Position numbers and translations under genes: made by a program. Under the pieces are notes generated by a model. That model did not search any database. It was not told the DNA's origin and saw only the letters and a program-made list of their open reading frames with translations. Positions 27,886-37,017 of a stretch of 64,000 nt of DNA are shown piece by piece (the first letter of the stretch is position 1; each line of letters begins with the position of its first letter). Origin of the DNA: Tychonema sp. LEGE 07203 (GTDB lineage Bacteria; Cyanobacteriota; Cyanobacteriia; Cyanobacteriales; Microcoleaceae). Where the stretch lies: NCBI RefSeq assembly GCF_015207285.1, contig NZ_JADEXD010000002.1:1-64000 (forward strand), in the 5' to 3' direction.

Positions 27886-28616
27886 TACTCTTTGGTTTTC
27901 CGATTCTTGAGTTTTTTGATTACAGGCAATATGGCTAGGGCCAATAAAGTTCCTAATCCGGTGGTTGGTTCGGGAACGGCTTCTGCCGAGAGTGCGTCAT
28001 CCTCGGTGTTTTTACCTGAGACTTTTGGAGTTTTTGCGATGAGAGTATCGTCAACATACGATAGTTCTGGGTCTTCAAGTAAGTCACTGCTGATGCCTGC
28101 TAAGTCTACTGCATCGGAATTATTATCCTCTGAAGATAGTTCTGGGTCTTCAAGTAAATCGGCACTGATGCCTCCGATATCTGCATTATTTTGATTGTTG
28201 TCCTCTGAAGATAGTTCGGAGTCTTCAAGTAAGTCGCTACTGACTCCAGCTAAATTGACTTGGTTTTCATTGCTGGAAATTGATGATAATTCTGAGTCTT
28301 TAAGTAAGTCGCTGCTGACTCCAGCTAAATTGACTTGGTTTTCATTGCTGTCTGTTGATGATAGTTCTGAGTCTTCAAGTAAATCACGACTGACTCCAGC
28401 TAGGTTGGCATTGTTAAAATTGCTGGAAGTTGATGATAATTCTGGGTCTTCAAGTAAGTCGCTGCTGATTGCTGTTAAGTAGTCAGTGTTAGCTTTGCTA
28501 CTGCTTTTAACAAGCGAGCTGAAACGCAAGCTTTGGGCATTAGCGTTTGCTACCCCAAAACTGGGAACTGCCTGAATCGGACGCCCGCCCGAACTCGTTG
28601 CGGGTGCTGGACTCAA
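27885..28616 (-). CDS. C-terminal half of a PEP-CTERM protein, six Asp/Ser/Leu-rich repeats
   Basis: 243 codons. About six imperfect repeats of about 24 residues (AGVSSDLLEDSELSS core) are followed by a PEP-CTERM sorting signal: VPEPTTGLGTLLALA, a hydrophobic helix and a basic tail KKLKNRKTKE. Such tails are cut by exosortase and mark proteins for export linked to exopolysaccharide. The only upstream start in frame is a TTG with no ribosome site. The Ser/Thr/Pro-rich text before it (28617-28703) stays open in this frame and joins the gene upstream if one C is removed from the CCCC at 28704-28707. Most likely not an independent gene. Confidence 0.75.
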   Translation of the reverse strand: MSPAPATSSGGRPIQAVPSFGVANANAQSLRFSSLVKSSSKANTDYLTAISSDLLEDPELSSTSSNFNNANLAGVSRDLLEDSELSSTDSNENQVNLAGVSSDLLKDSELSSISSNENQVNLAGVSSDLLEDSELSSEDNNQNNADIGGISADLLEDPELSSEDNNSDAVDLAGISSDLLEDPELSYVDDTLIAKTPKVSGKNTEDDALSAEAVPEPTTGLGTLLALAILPVIKKLKNRKTKE

Positions 28617-28617
28617 A

Positions 28618-29826
28618 CTAGGTGCTGGCGCTGGGCGCGGGCTGGGTGAGGGTGATGTAATAGTAGTTGTTGATGTTGAGACAACGACAGTTGATGATGT
28701 TGACCCCTAGTGGAGATGTTACCCAAGGTGTCGAAGTCCAAGGTGTCGAAGTCCAAGGTGTCGAAGTCCAAGGTGTCGAAGTCCAAGGTGTCGAAGTCCA
28801 AGGTGTCGAAGTCCAAGGTGTCGAAGTCCAAGGTGTTGGTGACGGGCTTGGTCGAGGTGTTGGCGATGGTATTGGTCTGGGTGTTGGCGATGGTATTGGT
28901 CTGGGTGTTGGTGATGGTGATGATGCTACGTAGCCTATGCCACCGCCACCGCTAGCACTACTAGCGACAGGTTCACCTAAGTTGGGTATCTTAGGTATGG
29001 ATGGGATGGGAATGGGAAATGGGATTGGGTTTGGAGTTCGAGCTGGAGCTGGAACGGGAACGGGTACTGGTTGTTTGCGACGAAATATTTGATTTCTCCA
29101 ACCCCATCCGATTCCGTTGTAAATTCTGAGTGTCCTGGTTCTAGTTCTTGGAATAAATGAAACTTCTTCAACCAGGTATAGTTCAGCATTCCACGTATGA
29201 TTGTTCAAGGGATCGATTCTATATGGTCGATCTCCAAAATACTTGTATGTAGATATACTTCCTTGATGACCAGAATAATACGGCGTTGTTTGTCGAGTAC
29301 CAATGTCAAGAACATTTTCAATGTCATTATGTCTGTTAGTTTTGAGACTGTGGTTACTCTTCACCCGTTGAATCCATTGGAGTCTTCTGGGATTTGTACT
29401 GTCAATTTTGGGGTCATTACCTTTTGGATGGTACTCTAAAAAAAGAGTAGACCCAACTCCTCCTTTTGACGGAAAGAATGCCTCCCGTCCGCAGTCAGTT
29501 TTAGGACCGCAGGCGTAGTAATTTTCAATGTCAAAACTTCCCTCTAATTCTGTTCCTGTCTCAAAAATCCATTTTCCTGAATACCTTCTAGAAAAGTTGC
29601 TTAGTAAGCTTTTAAACTCATTAGTTCCACCTGCTTTAATAGTAGTAGGTGGAATTATCCAAGCCGCACCCTCCGCATCTCCCAGAGTGTAGGGGACATA
29701 GTAGTCTGGAGGATTTAAAGACTTAATCGTAAACGTAACCCCAGGCTGAGCTGTGAGTGTGATAAAAAGTGTTGTTGTGAACAAAGCTAAAGGATACTGT
29801 CGTAATACCATTTTTTTGATCCTCAC
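28618..29826 (-). CDS. N-terminal part of the PEP-CTERM protein, frameshifted near 28705
   Basis: 402 codons. Signal peptide (about 8-30), a globular region to about residue 250 rich in Tyr/Pro/Asn, then long low-complexity stretches: PVPVPVPAP, PIPSPTPR repeats, and seven perfect TPWTS units written by a 15-bp tandem repeat (28724-28832). After TPWVTSPLG the frame changes to atypical text and stops at 28618; the sensible Ser/Thr-rich continuation is in the next frame and runs into the PEP-CTERM half. Intact length would be about 645 residues. Function unknown; probably a surface protein retained by exosortase. Confidence 0.78.
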   Translation of the reverse strand: MRIKKMVLRQYPLALFTTTLFITLTAQPGVTFTIKSLNPPDYYVPYTLGDAEGAAWIIPPTTIKAGGTNEFKSLLSNFSRRYSGKWIFETGTELEGSFDIENYYACGPKTDCGREAFFPSKGGVGSTLFLEYHPKGNDPKIDSTNPRRLQWIQRVKSNHSLKTNRHNDIENVLDIGTRQTTPYYSGHQGSISTYKYFGDRPYRIDPLNNHTWNAELYLVEEVSFIPRTRTRTLRIYNGIGWGWRNQIFRRKQPVPVPVPAPARTPNPIPFPIPIPSIPKIPNLGEPVASSASGGGGIGYVASSPSPTPRPIPSPTPRPIPSPTPRPSPSPTPWTSTPWTSTPWTSTPWTSTPWTSTPWTSTPWTSTPWVTSPLGVNIINCRCLNINNYYYITLTQPAPSAST

Positions 29827-29886
29827 AAGTTAATAGTTAAAAAGAGAGCAGCTTTTTCGGAAATCATCTACAAATAGTAACTGTGA

Positions 29887-30444
29887 CTAAAATTCGTATC
29901 TTGGCTGCACTATACGAAATTCCTCATAAGGCGTAGAAACTACGCCTGTCCACAGAGGTTCTAAGAATCTCCAGGGTGTCATACCTCCATCAATTCTTCC
30001 TGTTTGAGAGTGGTTTTCATAAGTAAACCGAACACTATATATACCTGGTTTCAAACTGCACAAAGTCCAAACTCCACCACTACCATCATAGCCTGTAAGT
30101 CCAAGCTGGAAGCCACGCCAACAGAACTTGGCATTTATAAAAAAGGTCAAATTCTCTTGTGGGAGAAGTAATAAAAAGTCTGATTCTGTCGGTGTTTTGG
30201 TTGCATTTATAGCGTAAATTCGTTCGATTAATTCCCCATCTCCTCGTTTAAGTTCTGGAAACAAATGGAAACAAAGAAACCGATAGGATATTGAGGAATT
30301 GTTGGTAATGCGAATCCCAAACTGTACGGAATTTTTAAGACCCTTGATATTTGGGATTGTTAGCTCTCGCTCTGGGACTAAAGTTTCAAACCGGATGCCA
30401 TCTACTTCAACGACATTGTTGTCACTTGATTCTTCTATGGTCAT
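29887..30444 (-). CDS. Unknown beta-rich protein
   Basis: 185 residues, no signal or helix. Alternating hydrophobic stretches (VQFGIRITNNSSISYRFL, LTFFINAKFCWRG, GIYSVRFTYEN) suggest an Ig-like beta-sandwich of the kind used in uncharacterised cyanobacterial accessory proteins. The ATG is preceded by AGGAGGAAAAGC, a strong ribosome site. It lies upstream of, and in the same orientation as, the PEP-CTERM gene with a 60-base gap, so it may be co-transcribed. Family not recognised. Confidence 0.65.
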   Translation of the reverse strand: MTIEESSDNNVVEVDGIRFETLVPERELTIPNIKGLKNSVQFGIRITNNSSISYRFLCFHLFPELKRGDGELIERIYAINATKTPTESDFLLLLPQENLTFFINAKFCWRGFQLGLTGYDGSGGVWTLCSLKPGIYSVRFTYENHSQTGRIDGGMTPWRFLEPLWTGVVSTPYEEFRIVQPRYEF

Positions 30445-30568
30445 GATGCTTTTCCTCCTTATTGATCCTAAGAGTGTGGCAGTAGCACTTACGCTGATTT
30501 AAAAGTTTGCTGAGATAATTTCTGATTTTTATCACAACATCATCGCTCTCTGGATTATCCTCAAATAA

Positions 30569-31009
30569 TCAACGAAAAAACCAGAACCACACCGCCGCAC
30601 CAATTATCATCAGCCAAAATAACTTCCCCCAACTCCCACTCGATTCCCCGGGATATTCAATCAAAGTATACTTGTAATATCCCAACACAGGCTGACAATC
30701 ATTCTGCGGTGCATTACTCTGCCAAGAACAGTCAGATTTTGACCAATAATTGTCTGGCATACTCTGCCGTCTACTGGGCAGATAACCGTAAGTTAAATCC
30801 AGCCTTGAACGAGGAGGTAAGCGTTCTTGAAGAGCAAGTTCCTTCTTCGTTACCTGCACAAACTCTGACTTCAGTTCAGTGGTGCTATGAGGCCCTATTT
30901 TGCTACAGCAACGGCTACAAAACTGACTGCAAGCTACCTTGAGGGGGTGAGGACAGTCAAGACGATTGCAGTGACGTTTTTCGCGGTGATGTGTTTGCGA
31001 GTAGTTCAT
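30569..31009 (-). CDS. Cys-rich protein with C-terminal membrane anchor
   Basis: 146 residues from the ATG at 31009 (AAAGG eight bases upstream); a longer start at 31063 is less likely. A cluster CNRLDCPHPLKVACSQFCSRCC near the N-terminus (written here only as a motif: C-x4-C-x7-C-x3-C-x2-CC) could bind zinc. The middle is polar with CSWQSNAPQNDC; the last 20 residues are a Trp/Phe-rich tail anchor (LFWLMIIGAAVWFWFF). No known family assigned. It sits among the envelope genes of this block. Confidence 0.55.
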   Translation of the reverse strand: MNYSQTHHREKRHCNRLDCPHPLKVACSQFCSRCCSKIGPHSTTELKSEFVQVTKKELALQERLPPRSRLDLTYGYLPSRRQSMPDNYWSKSDCSWQSNAPQNDCQPVLGYYKYTLIEYPGESSGSWGKLFWLMIIGAAVWFWFFR

Positions 31010-31074
31010 AAGTATGCCTTTCATTTCCTGATTAATGAGTTGACAGACAGACAACAACCTCAATCCTGATTTGA

Positions 31075-31167
31075 CTATTCTTGGCTTTTCCGGTTTGTGA
31101 GTCTTTTAATTACAGGCAATAAAGCCAGGGCAAGTAAAGTTCCTAATGCTGTAAAGTTGTTCACCAT
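31075..31167 (-). pseudogene. Orphan PEP-CTERM tail
   Basis: 30 codons reading FTALGTLLALALLPVIKRLTNRK, nearly the same as the hydrophobic and basic tail of the PEP-CTERM protein at 27885 (GLGTLLALAILPVIKKLKNRK). The PEP motif itself is missing and no body precedes it. It looks like the leftover end of a deleted or recombined paralogue. Confidence 0.65.
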
Positions 31168-31672
31168 ACTGTGATTTCCAGTAATTCATAATCTCTCTTT
31201 TTACCCCTGATAAGTGAATGAAGAGATTGACTGCGATGTCACAAGCCTAAACACAATAAAATTGATTGGCAAGCCTTATAAAAAAAAAAATTATTAGAAA
31301 ATATTTTATTAATAAGTTTATCTGATGTATGTCAAGAATCAAGCTTAAAGTAAGTTAACAAAACCTTGCAATTAGACATATAATTCATCGAGTTATAATC
31401 AGCGATTAGAGAAAAAAACAGACAACAACCTAAATTAATATTGGGCTATTCTTCACAAAAAGCGCTTATCTAGAGGCTTTGCGTAAGTCATGTAATGCTC
31501 TTAATGCTGTAGGCAGAATTTGATGGTGCGAATCGAATTCCCTCTAAAATGGGAGACAATCAGCGAATGTAGGGTTGATATCAAGTCCGGGTGTACTGCA
31601 ATTATTTATTTCGTAAAATTTGGTAAAATTCGCAGTTGCGGTGTGGCGAAAAACCGCAACTGCAAACTTTTC
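31168..31672. other. AT-rich intergenic region, nothing recognised
   Basis: About 500 bases with long A/T tracts (31280-31320), no credible frame and no RNA signature seen. Confidence 0.5.
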
Positions 31673-33169
31673 CTACTTCATTAAAGCAGCGCCGCGGTTG
31701 TAAAGTTCCCGCGCGTAATCAGTCCAAGTTCCCTGTCCCCAATAGCGGAAACAGCTTGTTTGCACCAACAAATTGTAAAGCAAAGCTTGCTGGTATTCAG
31801 ACTGCTTGGTAACGGCCGCATCTTGTTGCACCAGCGAGTCGTACTTTTGGTGAAATGCTGCGCTGAGTTGATTCATCGGTTCCAAGACGTTTTCATAGCC
31901 TTTCACCCAACTTAAATCGTTAGTCCAAGAAGCACCATCCATGTGAAAATTGTGGTCAGTTTGCTTGAGTTGGCCGATCGCACTTTCGACCTTTTCCGGC
32001 ATCGCACTATCAGCATCGACTAACTGCCAGATTTTGTGCTGGTTGATTCCCTGACAAATCGGATAATCATCAGGATTAACACCAGCCGCCTCAATTATCT
32101 CCAAATATTCAGTCCCATTTAAACCGACAACACCCGATTTTCCGCCGCCATCTTCCCGGTTTTCGTGCCAAGCTTTCATAAAAGCACTGGGGAATTCATT
32201 CATCATCACGCCGCCATTTTCGCCGTCAGCAATTTGAGTGACTAAAGAAGGAACTGTGACATTGCCAATTTGCTGTTTGTTGCGTCCTTTGGCTTCGTAA
32301 TATGGCTGCATTTGACCGACCAACTTTGTATCGGAACCTTGGGTTTTAATCAAAGCCGTAATACTGATTGTTTCGCCGCGAGAATTGCGGGCTTGCAAAC
32401 GGTTGGGAATGTATTTTTGGTCTTGAGACAATCCCGAACCGTCGAGATTTTCTACAGAATGTTCCTGCACCATCAGCCAGCGGTAGCCGCATTCTTTCAA
32501 AGCTTTGATGTATTCGTAAAGCGTATCTGGGTGATTGGGAAAGTGCATTTCTGGGGGTGAAAAACCTTTGACGCGCTTGAGGGCATCAATGCCAAAAATG
32601 GATGCAAAATGATGTTGCCATGCTTGAATTTGGAGTTTAATGTCGGGAATGGGAGTTGAGGGAATGACGGCGTGACTCCACATTGTCCCCAGCCATTCTA
32701 CGTAAGGTTGGTATTGAGCTTCGCAGGTAATCCGCTTGAGATTGTTGAGGACATCATCGCGTCCCATTTGGCGCAATCCCCACAATAAATTGCCCGAATA
32801 ATCGAGCATAATTCGCGGGTTGCAGCCTTCGGCAATTAGTTGGGGAATGAATTCGCCCATGCGGGAATAGCACCAAGCAAAGACTCCGGCGTTGTGATTG
32901 TCTCCTTGGTTAGGATTTTCAAACATATTCTGCAAATTGCAGATTAGTTCGCCGTTTGCACCGGCTGGAATTGTGGGTTGGTGCATATGCAGGGCGCAGG
33001 CAAATCCGGCTTGAATGTTTTCGAGGCGGAGATTTGTTTTAGGTAAAAAGACTGGTTCGTTGCTGTTGGCTGCGGCACTGATTTCTGCTTCAAAACCGCA
33101 GATATTGGGTAAGCCTGAGTTAATTTCGTTTAAAATGGGTAGGTTTGGAGTTTGGGCGATCGCAGACAT
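31673..33169 (-). CDS. Glycoside hydrolase family 57 protein
   Basis: 498 residues. GH57 motif 1 ALHMHQP (conserved region I) and the nucleophile region KGFSPPEMHFPNHP with the catalytic Glu are present; WSHAVIPSTP and later Asp/His motifs match the family. GH57 members cut or rearrange alpha-1,4/1,6 glucans (amylopullulanase, 4-alpha-glucanotransferase, branching). This version, common in cyanobacteria, lies divergent from glycogen synthase glgA with about 530 bases between, supporting a glycogen role. The exact reaction cannot be told from sequence. Confidence 0.88.
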   Translation of the reverse strand: MSAIAQTPNLPILNEINSGLPNICGFEAEISAAANSNEPVFLPKTNLRLENIQAGFACALHMHQPTIPAGANGELICNLQNMFENPNQGDNHNAGVFAWCYSRMGEFIPQLIAEGCNPRIMLDYSGNLLWGLRQMGRDDVLNNLKRITCEAQYQPYVEWLGTMWSHAVIPSTPIPDIKLQIQAWQHHFASIFGIDALKRVKGFSPPEMHFPNHPDTLYEYIKALKECGYRWLMVQEHSVENLDGSGLSQDQKYIPNRLQARNSRGETISITALIKTQGSDTKLVGQMQPYYEAKGRNKQQIGNVTVPSLVTQIADGENGGVMMNEFPSAFMKAWHENREDGGGKSGVVGLNGTEYLEIIEAAGVNPDDYPICQGINQHKIWQLVDADSAMPEKVESAIGQLKQTDHNFHMDGASWTNDLSWVKGYENVLEPMNQLSAAFHQKYDSLVQQDAAVTKQSEYQQALLYNLLVQTSCFRYWGQGTWTDYARELYNRGAALMK

Positions 33170-33699
33170 AAATTTTTCTCAAGAATTGTGGAGCGGCATT
33201 GTCTGCTATTCCTAAAATAGCTAGATAATTTAATAGTAGCAGAGGATGTCTGCCAAAAATCAAATATATAGCAATTCTCTTTCTTTTGTGAATTAGATTT
33301 ATTTTTCAACTAACTGCTTGCACGGCAAATCCGGGACGCACCAATACCAAAGAAACTGTTTTTTTATCCTTACTGCGGGTTAAACCGAAGAATTTTCGTC
33401 CATCAAATCCGGTTTGTGACCAAAGAGTGCGTGCAGGAGTAATAGCAAAGGAAGTGAAGACACAGAAAGAGATTAGTTCAAGAAGGTTTGAGAAAGTTGT
33501 GCGATCGATCTTCGGAACAACAGGATACAAAGGGCGAGTTGGCTCAACAGCAGCCAGAGACGGTACTGCGCCCTGTCCCTACCTGTATTCTAAGTATTTT
33601 AATTGTATTCCCAATGGCCGACTTGCTTATTTGCCGAGAAATCATATACTTTGTCAAGTTAAGAAAATATTTTTGGATTTCTAGGAGTAAGCAAAAAAA
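33170..33699. other. Divergent promoter region of GH57 and glgA
   Basis: About 530 bases. A 74-codon minus-strand frame (33306-33530) reads LWSQTGFDGRKFFGLTRSKDKK, which looks protein-like but lacks a start signal and known family; it may be a remnant. The stretch before glgA is AT-rich with GTCAAGTTAAGA, a plausible promoter. Confidence 0.45.
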
Positions 33700-35175
33700 A
33701 TGTACATCGTACAAATTGCCTCGGAGTGCGCCCCCGTCATCAAAGCTGGGGGTTTGGGCGACGTAGTTTACGGTTTAAGTCGAGAATTGCAGAATTCCGG
33801 CCACTGCGTCGAGATTATTCTGCCCAAGTACGACTGCATGAGGTACGACCACATTTGGGGGCTGCACGAGGCCTATCGGGATTTGGCCGTGCCCTGGTAC
33901 GGCGGCGAAATCCTTTGCGATGTCTACTGCGGCTGGGTGCACGGGGTGTTGTGTTTTTTCATCGAACCTCGATCGCAAGATAACTTTTTTAATCGTGGCT
34001 GTTATTACGGTTGCGATGATGACAATATGCGGTTTGCATTTTTCAGCAAAGCTGCTTTGGAATTTTTGCTCAGAAGCAACAAGCGCCCGGATGTGATTCA
34101 CTGTCACGATTGGCAAACTGGTTTGGTGCCAGTCATGCTGTTTGAAGTTTACAAATACAATTGGATGGAAAATCAGCGAGTCTGCTATACCATTCACAAT
34201 TTTAAACATCAAGGTATGGGCGGTAGCGATGTTTTGCGGGCAACGGGTTTGAATCGAGATGATTATTATTTTCAGTACGATCGCCTCCGAGATAATTTTA
34301 ACCCCTTTGCCCTTAACTTTATGAAAGGGGGCATTGTCTACTCAAACTTTGTTACCACGGTTTCGCCGCACCACGCTTGGGAAGCTCACGTCGGCGAGTT
34401 CGGCTACGGTTTGGGCCACACTTTGCATATATATCAAGATAAGTTTCGCGGGGTGCTCAACGGCATCGATTATGATGTATGGAATCCTGAGAGCGATCGC
34501 TATATTCCGCAGCACTACACTGCCAAGGATCTGGCAGGAAAAGCCAAAACTAAAAAGGCTTTGCGCGATCGGCTTTTATTGCGCGATGCTGACAAACCTA
34601 TGATTACCTTTATCGGTCGTTTGGACGATCAAAAAGGCGTTCACCTCGTCCACCACGCAATTTATTATTCTCTGAGTAAAGGCGCGCAATTCGTGCTTTT
34701 GGGTTCGGCGACGGAAGCAGGAATTAACGCTCATTTCCAGCACGAGAAATGGTTTTTAAACGACAATCCAGACTGCCACTTGGAACTTGGTTTTAATGAG
34801 GAACTGTCGCACTTAATTTACGCGGGTGCGGATATGATCGTGGTGCCGAGCAATTACGAACCCTGCGGGCTGACTCAGATGATCGGGTTGAGGTACGGTA
34901 CTGTTCCTGTGGTGCGAGGTGTGGGCGGTTTGGTGAATACGGTGTTCGATCGCGATTACGGCACCAGCCACCCCCCCGAAGAGCGCAACGGTTACGTGTT
35001 TTACCAAAGCGACTACTACGCTTTAGAGTCGGCGATCGATCGGGCGATCGGATTGTGGTATGACTATCATGATGAATTTGAAAAACTGGTAATTCAAGGC
35101 ATGAATTGCGATAATTCGTGGAAATATCCAGCTAAAGACTATGTGGAAATTTACGAGCTAATTCGACACAAATGA
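33700..35175 (+). CDS. glgA: Glycogen synthase (ADP-glucose), GT5
   Basis: 491 residues. The N-terminal ADP-glucose motif KAGGLGDVVYGLSREL (about 15-30), HCHDWQTGLVP, FIGRLDDQKGVHL, and the C-terminal catalytic motif SNYEPCGLTQMIGLRYGTVPVVR with the conserved Glu identify a GT5 glycogen/starch synthase, extending alpha-1,4 chains from ADP-glucose. Cyanobacteria often have two copies; the divergent GH57 and the sequence pattern fit the GlgA2 type, an inference. The start ATG at 33700 is preceded by TAGGAGTAAGC. The stop codon borders a large repeat array. Confidence 0.95.
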   Translation: MYIVQIASECAPVIKAGGLGDVVYGLSRELQNSGHCVEIILPKYDCMRYDHIWGLHEAYRDLAVPWYGGEILCDVYCGWVHGVLCFFIEPRSQDNFFNRGCYYGCDDDNMRFAFFSKAALEFLLRSNKRPDVIHCHDWQTGLVPVMLFEVYKYNWMENQRVCYTIHNFKHQGMGGSDVLRATGLNRDDYYFQYDRLRDNFNPFALNFMKGGIVYSNFVTTVSPHHAWEAHVGEFGYGLGHTLHIYQDKFRGVLNGIDYDVWNPESDRYIPQHYTAKDLAGKAKTKKALRDRLLLRDADKPMITFIGRLDDQKGVHLVHHAIYYSLSKGAQFVLLGSATEAGINAHFQHEKWFLNDNPDCHLELGFNEELSHLIYAGADMIVVPSNYEPCGLTQMIGLRYGTVPVVRGVGGLVNTVFDRDYGTSHPPEERNGYVFYQSDYYALESAIDRAIGLWYDYHDEFEKLVIQGMNCDNSWKYPAKDYVEIYELIRHK

Positions 35176-35593
35176 ATTAGTCAGTAGTCAGTAGTCAGTA
35201 GTCAGTAGTTAGTAGTCAGTAGTCAGTAGTCAGTAGTCAGTAGTCAGTAGTTATTAGGGAATTGTTAGCTGTTGACTGTTAACTGTTAACTGTTAACTGT
35301 TGACTGTCAACTGCCAACTGCCAACTGCCAACTGTCAACTGTCAACTGCCAACTGTCAACTGTTAACTGTTAACTGTTAGCTGTTGACTGTTAACTGTTA
35401 ACTGTTAACTGTTGACTGTCAACTGCCAACTGCCAACTGCCAACTGTCAACTGTCAACTGTCAACTGTCAACTGCCAACTGTTAACTGTTAACTGTTAGC
35501 TGTTGACTGTTAACTGTTAACTGTTAACTGTTGACTGTCAACTGCCAACTGCCAACTGCCAACTGTCAACTGTCAACTGCCAACTGTCAACTG
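35173..35593. repeat. Large heptamer array with higher-order structure
   Basis: The first 80 bases are GTCAGTA units; the rest is built from ACTGTTA, ACTGTCA and ACTGCCA heptamers. A higher-order unit starting GTTAGCTGTTGACTG repeats at 35264, 35376 and 35495, with periods of 112 and 119 bases, both multiples of seven. No spacers of unique sequence, so not CRISPR. Confidence 0.9.
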
Positions 35594-35752
35594 ATATATC
35601 TATCCAGACAGAGATAATGTTTTGAGTAAAAATGCGGGGGTGGAAAGTACGAATGCAGATTGTAGGGTTTTCTTGCCTGTCGTACTCAAGTGCGATCGTC
35701 CAAGATAGAAGTATAGAAATTAAACGGCTGGTGTTCGCCCGCCCTACAAAAA

Positions 35753-36124
35753 ATGAATTCACAACTAGAACAACAAGCAACTATTCTGCAAGACGAAACA
35801 GTAGCGGCAGGCAATGCAGCAAACCCAACGGTTGAAACACCTTTATTCGCTTCAGAATTTGCAACCGAAGAAAAAGTCAGAGTAGAAGAGTTTAAGATTA
35901 GCGCTGACAGTTTAATTGGTAAAGTCAAAGAACTAATTGAGCAAGGAAAACTCCGCCGCCTCGTCATCAAAAACTCGCAAGGGCGGACTTTGGCAGACAT
36001 TCCGCTGATGGCGGGATTGGTAGGCGGCGTTGCAGGAAGTGTAGTCTTTCCAATTGCTGCTGTACTTGCGGCAGTTGGGGCAGTTGCGGCTCATTTGACT
36101 GTGGCTGTCGAGCGAAAAGAGTAG
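35753..36124 (+). CDS. DUF4342 protein
   Basis: 123 residues. A polar, Ala/Glu-rich N-terminal extension (about 45 residues) precedes the DUF4342 core: VEEFKISADSLIGKVKELI, then LRRLVIKNSQGRTLADIPL and a Gly/Ala/Val-rich segment (about 82-115) that looks like a membrane-associated hairpin. Function unknown; the family occurs in bacteria as a small membrane protein. No clear ribosome site. Confidence 0.8.
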   Translation: MNSQLEQQATILQDETVAAGNAANPTVETPLFASEFATEEKVRVEEFKISADSLIGKVKELIEQGKLRRLVIKNSQGRTLADIPLMAGLVGGVAGSVVFPIAAVLAAVGAVAAHLTVAVERKE

Positions 36125-36168
36125 TCATTTGTCCGCAGTCATTATTCCTTAAATCATCTAATTTGTAA

Positions 36169-36222
36169 TTGCGCGACGAGAGAGCAATCCCAGAGTTGGG
36201 GATTGCTCTTTCGTCGCGTAAT
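36169..36222. terminator. Long hairpin between DUF4342 and the deaminase gene
   Basis: TTGCGCGACGAGAGAGCAAT pairs with ATTGCTCTTTCGTCGCGTAA around a six-base loop, about 22 base pairs with G-U allowed. It could terminate the DUF4342 transcript but lacks a T-run, so a REP-like element is also possible. The rest of 36125-36460 shows nothing else. Confidence 0.6.
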
Positions 36223-36460
36223 GGCATTACTCTCGTTACTACGATCTGCGAAAGTAAAGTAACGCATGTCTTGAGGCTCTGCTTCGCTGTTTCGAGTCTT
36301 ATTTTACCGGAGGCAGAGGCTAAGAACCAGAGGATACCCTAATTTTTAGGGTGAAGTATTCTGCTAGTTTCAGTTTTTTTCCCCAGATTGCTTTGCTAAA
36401 ATAAAATGGGGCTACTGAAAAGTTTTACCCCATATAGTTGTCTTTATTTAAAAAAAAGTT

Positions 36461-36850
36461 ATGCCAGAACGGATAACTCGTATCGATATAATACGGGAAG
36501 AGCTAGGAGTGTCAGCCTACAAAAACATTGCTGTTGCAGACTTTCAGATTGGGAATGATAGTGAGGAATTGATAGCCGTCAGTGGTCGATCGACTCGTCC
36601 CGGCACAGTTGGTTTACCAGACGAGCCATTATTTAAGACTTTTGAAGTCCCACCCGGACATTCACGAGGCTATGACAGCGAATACAAACTTCTTGAGGAA
36701 GTGGCATTGAGATATGTTCAAACACCTCTTGTTCAAGGTAACGTAAATCTATGGACGGAAAGAGAACCCTGCGATTCCTGTTGTTACGCGATCGAGCAAT
36801 TTCGTAGGCTGTTTCCCAATATCAGACTGACGGTAAACCATACAATGTAA
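36461..36850 (+). CDS. Stand-alone nucleic-acid deaminase toxin domain
   Basis: 129 residues. The zinc-dependent deaminase core is visible: D72-S-E74 (YDSEYKLLEEVA, the [H/C/D]xE metal and proton-transfer motif) and P103-C104-x2-C107 in NLWTEREPCDSCCYAIEQF, then FPNIRLTV. This is the pattern of polymorphic-toxin deaminases (BURPS668_1122/XOO_2897-like, name tentative). Usually it is the C-terminal end of a long secreted toxin; here it stands alone, with only 70 residues before the core and no signal peptide. A SUKH-like gene follows after a 167-base gap on the same strand, the standard immunity partner for such toxins. Likely toxin or toxin-cassette remnant. Confidence 0.8.
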   Translation: MPERITRIDIIREELGVSAYKNIAVADFQIGNDSEELIAVSGRSTRPGTVGLPDEPLFKTFEVPPGHSRGYDSEYKLLEEVALRYVQTPLVQGNVNLWTEREPCDSCCYAIEQFRRLFPNIRLTVNHTM

Positions 36851-37017
36851 ACTCAGCAAAATCTACGCACAGCCAGATTTTTAAAGTGGGGATATCTCAA
36901 GGTTGGCGTTGCTGAATAGGGTTCGGAAATCTGTAAGAGCAATCCTCCCAAGAATTGCTCCCATCGCCAACACACTCCGGGGCACCCCGGAGGTATTACT
37001 TAAAGGATGTAGTAGCT

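Noticed and set aside
28667-28955. Plus-strand frames made of VEVQG and SKSKV repeats
   Set aside because: Products of the 15-bp tandem repeat read on the wrong strand; they overlap the PEP-CTERM gene.
33306-33530. 74-codon minus-strand frame between GH57 and glgA
   Set aside because: Protein-like patches but no good start or family; kept only as a possible remnant.
35173-35593. Possible CRISPR array
   Set aside because: Units are heptamers in direct tandem with no unique spacers and no cas genes in the window.
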